This document shows positions 1 to 5,949 of a DNA stretch of 5,949 nt, piece by piece (position 1 is the first letter of the stretch; each line of letters opens with the position of its first letter). The stretch is from Methylovirgula sp. GTDB lineage: Bacteria > Pseudomonadota > Alphaproteobacteria > Rhizobiales > Beijerinckiaceae. The notes below the pieces were generated by a model that ran no database searches, was not told the DNA's origin, and was given only the letters and a program-made list of their open reading frames with translations. The DNA is taken from contig JASHUD010000134.1 of assembly GCA_030040215.1 (NCBI GenBank), positions 1-5,949 on the forward strand, in the 5' to 3' direction. Position numbers and translations under genes: made by a program.

Positions 1-525
<525 letters not shown>

Positions 526-562
526 GATGAGAACTTTTCCCGGCCGATCACGTTTCGCGCGA

Positions 563-578
563 CGATGCCTGCGCATCG
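563..578 (-). other. Small hairpin in rrn leader near 16S
   Basis: The sequence contains cgatgc (563-568) and gcatcg (573-578), a perfect 6-bp stem closed by a 4-base loop. It lies about 38 bases upstream of the predicted 16S 5' end in the rrn transcript. It may be part of the pre-16S processing structure. No run of T follows it, so it is not a terminator. Confidence 0.5.
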
Positions 579-588
579 CCGTTGACGA

Positions 589-604
589 GGTCCCACTTTG
601 GACC
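589..604 (-). other. Small hairpin in rrn leader
   Basis: ggtcc (589-593) and ggacc (600-604) form a perfect 5-bp stem around a 6-base loop. It sits only 10 bases from the 563-578 hairpin, so the two could stack in the leader RNA. Its role is inferred as pre-rRNA folding or processing. Confidence 0.45.
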
Positions 605-630
605 GCTTAAGCGATTGCTCGCCCAAGCGA
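603..630 (-). repeat. Two tandem copies of TCGCTTNNGCGR in rrn leader
   Basis: On the transcribed minus strand, TCGCTTGGGCGA (630-619) is followed after GCAA by TCGCTTAAGCGG (614-603), giving a 16-base period. The second copy contains the 10-base palindrome CGCTTAAGCG (604-613). The arrangement could give two mini-hairpins or a paired protein site. No function is assigned. Confidence 0.4.
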
Positions 631-774
631 CCATAGTGTTGACCTGAAACGTCGACCGCCGAAGTCTCTTCCAGCCGCGCCTTGCGCCGGAGACAAGCTC
701 CGACGCCGGGACGCGGCACGCAAGGACTCCGCCGTCCGCGTTTCTCTTTCTTCCGATTCACGTCTCAAACAACC

Positions 775-792
775 CGGAACCGTATGGTTCCG
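775..792 (-). other. Perfect 7-bp hairpin in rrn leader
   Basis: cggaacc (775-781) and ggttccg (786-792) pair perfectly around the 4-base loop gtat. On the rrn transcript it lies about 140 bases after the predicted start. It is followed by GGGTTGTTTGAGACGTG rather than a T run, so an intrinsic terminator is unlikely. A leader structure linked to antitermination or processing is the more likely reading, but this is inference. Confidence 0.55.
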
Positions 793-936
793 TCTCCAGC
801 GGGCGCCGGAGCCGCCGCAGCCCCGCACATCCGACATGGCCATAGGATCATGGCCGGATGCTCGTTCACCGCGTAAACAGTGAGGGGCTTCGCACACGCC
901 ATCGCGCCGAAGCAGCGGCGGCGCGCCAAGAGTGTT

Positions 937-966
937 TATATAGGCTTCGAGTGCAAGCATTGTCAA
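937..966 (-). promoter_or_regulatory. rrn promoter (-35 TTGACA, -10 TATATA)
   Basis: On the minus strand there is a perfect sigma-70/RpoD consensus -35 hexamer TTGACA (966-961). It is followed by an 18-base spacer and TATATA (942-937); reading CTATAT (943-938) as the -10 gives a 17-base spacer. Transcription would begin near 930 and run left into the leader and 16S. It is the only perfect TTGACA I found upstream of 16S, and its strength suits a stable-RNA promoter. The rrn assignment follows from position and orientation. A second, weaker promoter nearer 16S cannot be excluded. Confidence 0.72.
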
Positions 967-973
967 CGTCTCG

Positions 974-990
974 GCGGCCGAATCGGCCGC
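974..990. promoter_or_regulatory. Perfect inverted repeat abutting the rrn -35
   Basis: gcggccg (974-980), aat (981-983) and cggccgc (984-990) form a perfect 7-bp inverted repeat with a 3-base centre. It ends 7 bases upstream of the rrn -35 hexamer, where an activator or an RNA polymerase alpha subunit C-terminal domain could contact DNA. It may be a protein-binding site for rrn control, or simply a GC-rich hairpin. No known operator is recognised. Confidence 0.45.
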
Positions 991-1008
991 TGTGGATCGT
1001 CGGCAAAG

Positions 1009-1023
1009 CGGCAATTTTTGCCG
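1009..1023. promoter_or_regulatory. A/T-centred inverted repeat upstream of rrn promoter
   Basis: cggcaa (1009-1014), ttt, then ttgccg (1018-1023) is a 6-bp inverted repeat with an AATTTTT core. It lies about 43 to 57 bases upstream of the -35. The A/T tract stands out in this GC-rich region and could act as an UP-like or architectural-protein site for the rrn promoter. This is inferred from position only. Confidence 0.3.
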
Positions 1024-1354
1024 GTTCTGCACCATCGCAATAGGGACCCAAGCCGACACTGAAGCTTGCAGATTCGGCGTTTGTGGCATCTTGCGCCGCA
1101 CTGCGGCCACATTCCTCCGCCGTTCTCTACGGAGTTCTGTGGGGTTGTCGCAACGCGGGGGAAACAGCGGCATCGGTTAAGCTATCGGCGTTGACGCTCG
1201 GCTCGTGTTGCCGGGATCTCAAGAGGCGCGGCCCGCACGGCGCCCAGCTTTGAGGTCCGCTCGGGCCGGTCGAGGCGTCGAACGCGGAGACTTGTTGGCG
1301 GACGTCGTGCCGTATTCGGCGCCGCGGCGGCGCTGCAAAGTGCGGCACGCTTCA
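1024..1354. other. Divergent intergenic region, no gene supported
   Basis: This stretch lies between the rrn upstream region and the divergent M23 peptidase gene. It should contain the promoter for that gene, but no convincing plus-strand -35/-10 pair was found. TTGACG at 1191-1196 is a possible -35 with no good -10 at the right distance. The M23 reading frame stays open upstream to a GTG at 1205. The 50 extra codons encode an Arg/Ala-rich stretch unlike the family's usual start, so I treat it as probably untranslated. No RNA gene or mobile element is visible. Confidence 0.5.
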
Positions 1355-3385
1355 ATGCGATCGCGAGTGCAGGGGACGGTGGTCTTGGACCAAGGTAGGC
1401 TGCGCGGCGCAAATCGGAGGCTCGATACCGGGTCCGTCGATCTCGGCAATGAGCCGCCGCTTTTGATCGACGGAGGCAGCGGCGGTCTCATCGACCGGCG
1501 CCGACTCTCCGTCCAGTGGTTTACCGGCACGATACTGACGGGACTATGCGGCGCCGCGCTTATGGGCGGCGCCGTTTTTGCTTCTCTCGACGGCGAAACC
1601 ACTTTCGCCGCGGCGCCGGAACGCGTCGAGACGGCACTGCGCGGAGCCCTGACCAGCATCGGCGAGCGCTTGAGCGGGTTTCACAAGACCGATCGCCTTG
1701 CGGCGGTGAGCGAACCGAGCGTCACGCGCCAAGTCCTGCGCGTGCCGTCGAGCACGCGGGTGCGCGAGCGCGAACTCGTTCGCATGCTTCCCTATGTACG
1801 TGTTGCCGGAAATCTTTCGCTGTCGGGTTCGGAGCTCTCCGCGGATATTCCCCCCTTCAATCCGCAAAAGCTCCTGACCGAAGGCGTGGCGGATGCCGAC
1901 GATACGCCGGCGGCGGAGCCGGACGCCGAGGTCTCCTTCGTCACCTGCGATCTCGCGGCGGCCGGCGGCAAGGCCAAGGTGACGCCGGCGGTCTGCGACC
2001 TCAATTCGCTGTTGGCCAAGGTGAAGCCGTCGACGCTGTTGCCGCCCGACGAGGTCATCGCGCGCGTACGCGATGTCGCCAGCGCCGCCAGAACGAACTC
2101 ACCGTTACTCGCAAATGCCGACCCGACGGCCACGAGCCTCAAGCTGAGCTACGCCGCCGAGGGCGACACCGATCCATATGCGGGGTTCGCGGCACGCGTG
2201 GTCCCGGAAAACATAACGCTGCTGCCGAAAACGACGAGCAGCGGCAGCGAGCCGAGCGAGCGCGTCATCCTCGCCAAAAAGGGTGATACGGTCGGATCGA
2301 TTCTGCGCGAACTCGGCGCGGCGCCCGACGAGATCAGGGCGATCAATGCCGTGCTCGGACCGGTGGCGCGCGAAGACGGGTTGAAGGAAGGCCAGAAGTT
2401 GCGTGTGCTCATGGCCGCGGCCGGCCTCGGGCATATGCAGCCACTGCGCGTCATCGTCGCCGACGACAGCGCGATCGAGGCGGCGGCCGCACTCTCCGAT
2501 AACGGCCAATATGTCCCGGTTGACATCGGCAACGTCGATACCGACGTTGCCGAAGCCGGCGACGACGACAGCGGCGATGATGACGGCAGCGGCGTGCGGC
2601 TCTATCAGAGCCTGTACGAGACCGCGCTGCGCAACAACGTCCCGAAATCGGTGATCGAGGAATTTATCCGCATCTATGCGTACGACGTCGATTTCCAGCG
2701 CCGGGTGCAGCCGGGCGATTCCTTCGATGTACTCTATGCCGACGACGAGACCGGAGAGGGCAGGCACGATGTGCGCTACGCCTCGCTCAACGTCGGCGGC
2801 GAGACCAAGAAATATTACCGCTTTCAGACGACGGACGACGGCGCCTACGACTACTATGATGAGACGGGAAAGAGCGCGAAGAAATTCCTCGTGCGCAAGC
2901 CGGTGCCGATCGGCATCATGCGTTCCGGGTTCGGCGAACGCTACCATCCGCTCCTGCACTACCTGAAAATGCATACCGGCGTCGATTGGGCGGCGCCCTT
3001 CGGCACGCCGATCTTTGCCGCCGGCAACGGCGTCATCGAAGAGATCGGACTGAAGGGCGGCTACGGCAAATATGTGCGCATCCGCCACGCCAACGGCTAT
3101 GAGACCGCCTATGGCCACATGACCGCCTTCGCGCGCGGGCTCAACGTCGGCAGCCGCGTGCGGCAGGGCCAAATCATCGGATTTGTCGGCTCGACCGGCC
3201 TTTCGACCGGCTCGCACGTGCATTTCGAAATCCTCATCAACGGCCACTTCGTCGATCCGATGAAGGTCAAGCTGCCGCGCGGCCGGGTCCTTGACGGCGT
3301 CGCTCTCGCTCAATTCGAGAAGGAGCGCGAGCAGCTCGACACGCTGCTGGCACACCGGCCTGCGCGCGTCGCCGAGATGCGCTAA
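1355..3385 (+). CDS. M23 family peptidoglycan endopeptidase, membrane-anchored (MepM/ShyA-like)
   Basis: The 676-residue product is predicted to be a zinc peptidase that cuts peptide cross-links in periplasmic peptidoglycan. It has a short cytoplasmic N-terminus with an EPPLLIDGG segment and Arg-rich RRR at 48-50. One membrane segment follows (about 55-77, ILTGLCGAALMGGAVFA). A LysM-like domain (about 303-353, with KKGDTVGSILREL) comes after an Ala/Pro-rich linker. An acidic linker DDDSGDDDG lies at 403-411, then the second MepM-type domain (about 414-505, LYQSLYETAL through FQRRVQPGDSFDVLY). The M23 core spans about 525-635. Family zinc ligands are present as H540, D544 and H623 (MHTGVD and HVH), with H588 (YGHM) and H621 at the active site. 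C198 and C214 could form a periplasmic disulfide. The start is uncertain: ATG at 1355 is chosen because 28 residues precede the conserved DLGNEPPL, as I recall for relatives. GTG at 1379, preceded by CAGGGGAC, and GTG at 1205 are alternatives. The gene is divergent from rrn. Confidence 0.92.
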   Translation: MRSRVQGTVVLDQGRLRGANRRLDTGSVDLGNEPPLLIDGGSGGLIDRRRLSVQWFTGTILTGLCGAALMGGAVFASLDGETTFAAAPERVETALRGALTSIGERLSGFHKTDRLAAVSEPSVTRQVLRVPSSTRVRERELVRMLPYVRVAGNLSLSGSELSADIPPFNPQKLLTEGVADADDTPAAEPDAEVSFVTCDLAAAGGKAKVTPAVCDLNSLLAKVKPSTLLPPDEVIARVRDVASAARTNSPLLANADPTATSLKLSYAAEGDTDPYAGFAARVVPENITLLPKTTSSGSEPSERVILAKKGDTVGSILRELGAAPDEIRAINAVLGPVAREDGLKEGQKLRVLMAAAGLGHMQPLRVIVADDSAIEAAAALSDNGQYVPVDIGNVDTDVAEAGDDDSGDDDGSGVRLYQSLYETALRNNVPKSVIEEFIRIYAYDVDFQRRVQPGDSFDVLYADDETGEGRHDVRYASLNVGGETKKYYRFQTTDDGAYDYYDETGKSAKKFLVRKPVPIGIMRSGFGERYHPLLHYLKMHTGVDWAAPFGTPIFAAGNGVIEEIGLKGGYGKYVRIRHANGYETAYGHMTAFARGLNVGSRVRQGQIIGFVGSTGLSTGSHVHFEILINGHFVDPMKVKLPRGRVLDGVALAQFEKEREQLDTLLAHRPARVAEMR

Positions 3386-3400
3386 AACATTGGGTGCTGT

Positions 3401-3493
3401 CGTCATCGCGTGGAGCAAAGCGACGAAGCAGTCCAATAGTGCGCCGCGAGCCCTCCAAGATTGCTTCGACATTGCGCGCCGCACAATGACGCC
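3401..3493. repeat. Degenerate palindromic intergenic repeat
   Basis: The left arm at 3401-3435 begins cgtcatcgcgtggagcaaag and continues cgacgaagcagtcca. The right arm at 3454-3493 reads tccaagattgcttcgac and ends caatgacg. The outer ends cgtcat/atgacg and the inner cgaagca/tgcttcg pair, while the middle is mismatched. It resembles, from memory, the dispersed palindrome with core GTCATTGCGAGGAGCGAAG and GCAATCCA that is common between genes in Bradyrhizobiaceae-type genomes. It fills most of the 124-bp gap after the M23 peptidase and may form an RNA hairpin that trims or ends that transcript, though no T run follows. Mobility cannot be judged from one copy. Confidence 0.6.
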
Positions 3494-3509
3494 GTGAGCG
3501 GGGGTCTTC

Positions 3510-3858
3510 GTGATTGAGGCTGCAAACTTCGCCGATCGCCTTGAGGCGCGATCGAGCCGATTTTGGGCGCTGTTTCATTTCAATTTCACGCGGTTCATTT
3601 TCCCGGCCCGCATGGTCGCCGACCGCGTCGGCGTTTCGACCGCCATCGTCAGATTTTGGCTCACGCCGTGGGAGCGCACCGACGAGCATCTGCCGCTGTC
3701 GCATATTGCCGAAGTCATCCACATTCGCGGCTTGTTCTGGGACAGGATCAGCGTCGAGAGCAGCGGCGGACTTAACCCGCTGATGATCCCCGGATTGCCG
3801 AAATCGGTAGCGCGCTATTTCGTCGAGCACGTGCGCGAGCGCATCAACGAAACCGCCG

Positions 3859-3887
<29 letters not shown>
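3510..3887 (+). CDS. Small conserved-looking protein, possible bacterial PH-like domain
   Basis: The gene encodes 125 residues and is not assigned to a named family. The GTG start at 3510 is preceded by GAGCGGGGG (3496-3504), a plausible G-rich ribosome site 5 bases upstream. The N-terminus has an aromatic stretch (18-31, RFWALFHFNFTRFI). It is followed by alternating hydrophobic and polar strands: VSTAIVRFWLTPWE (42-55), PLSHIAEVIHIRG (62-74) and FWDRISVESSGG (76-87). A final helix FVEHVRERI lies at 104-112. Strands ending in a C-terminal helix, with a motif like PLSxIxxVxxxRGxFxDxIxVEsxGG, recall bacterial PH domains (bPH/YdbS-like). This is pattern inference only. I see no signal peptide or clear membrane segment. 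The Pro-rich tail (TPPPPARR) lies in the 29 bases shared with the 3' end of clpB on the opposite strand. Coding is supported by the coherent composition and the ribosome site. Confidence 0.72.

Positions 3888-5949
<2,062 letters not shown>

Larger units (their letters stand above)
526..930 (-). other. Transcribed rrn leader upstream of 16S
   Basis: About 405 bases separate the predicted transcription start (near 930) from the 16S 5' end. In proteobacterial rrn operons this segment is transcribed, takes part in antitermination, and supplies the left strand of the RNase III stem that releases pre-16S. Its pairing partner would lie 3' of 16S, outside the window. Seen here are three compact hairpins (563-578, 589-604, 775-792), a tandem motif (603-630) and a purine-rich run on the transcribed strand (754 down to 736, GGAAGAAAGAGAAACGCGG). 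No textbook E. coli boxA (GCTCTTTAACA) was found. Several reading frames of 60 to 190 codons cross this stretch, but none resembles a protein and they conflict with the rRNA transcript, so no gene is called. The leader's extent rests on the promoter call and is inferred. Confidence 0.7.

Noticed and set aside
828..860. catccg...cggatg inverted repeat in the leader
   Set aside because: It has only six pairs with a 21-base loop and no extended inner pairing, so it is weak compared with the other hairpins.
991..999. TGTGGATCG resembling a DnaA box
   Set aside because: Only 7 of 9 bases match, it stands alone, and no other origin features are nearby.
607..1173. Minus-strand open frame of 188 codons across the rrn leader and promoter
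   Set aside because: It spans the rrn promoter and leader, has an Arg/Ala-rich product without domains, and no ribosome site was evident.
1191..1219. Possible plus-strand promoter for the M23 gene (TTGACG)
   Set aside because: No acceptable -10 hexamer lies 16-18 bases downstream.
1541..1579. Lipobox-like LTGLC in the M23 N-terminus
   Set aside because: The residue before Cys is Leu rather than Gly/Ala/Ser, and the Cys lies within a membrane segment, so this is an anchor and not a lipoprotein signal.
1516..2286. Plus-strand 256-codon frame inside the M23 gene
   Set aside because: It is a +1 shadow of the M23 frame with an Arg-rich nonsense composition.
2105..3484. Long antisense open frame (459 codons) opposite the M23 gene
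   Set aside because: It lies entirely across a strongly supported coding gene and the repeat. Its low-complexity product has no recognisable domain; long antisense frames are expected in GC-rich codon usage.

Overview
The window looks like chromosomal DNA from a GC-rich alphaproteobacterium, probably a Hyphomicrobiales (Rhizobiales) member near Xanthobacteraceae/Bradyrhizobiaceae. The 16S fragment has alphaproteobacterial signatures, including the CAACTTGAGAG 5' end and a short V3 stem. The M23 peptidase and the small protein also read like families I associate with rhizobial genomes. Genus placement is from memory and tentative: the GCGCAC just after the GGGCGTAAA stretch argues against Bradyrhizobium itself.

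Layout from left to right. Positions 1-525 hold the 5' third of a 16S rRNA gene on the minus strand, cut by the window start. Positions 526 to about 930 are the transcribed rrn leader, with several short hairpins and a tandem motif. A sigma-70-type rrn promoter lies at 937-966 (minus), with two inverted repeats just upstream. Positions 1024-1354 hold no gene that I can support. A plus-strand gene for a membrane-anchored M23 peptidoglycan endopeptidase (about 1355-3385) is divergent from the rrn operon. After it comes a degenerate palindromic intergenic repeat (3401-3493). Next is a small plus-strand gene (3510-3887) of unassigned function that may be a PH-like domain. Its 3' end overlaps the 3' end of clpB, which runs on the minus strand from 3859 to the right edge and is missing its N-terminal domain.

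The genes are housekeeping: ribosome synthesis, cell-wall remodelling and protein disaggregation. Nothing ties them into one pathway. The M23 gene and the small gene point the same way but are separated by 124 bp holding the repeat, so an operon is uncertain. I see no mobile element, CRISPR array, phage gene or toxin-antitoxin pair, and no convincing undescribed system. The points worth a second look are the rrn promoter/leader architecture, the palindromic repeat, the convergent 3' overlap, and the small unassigned protein.
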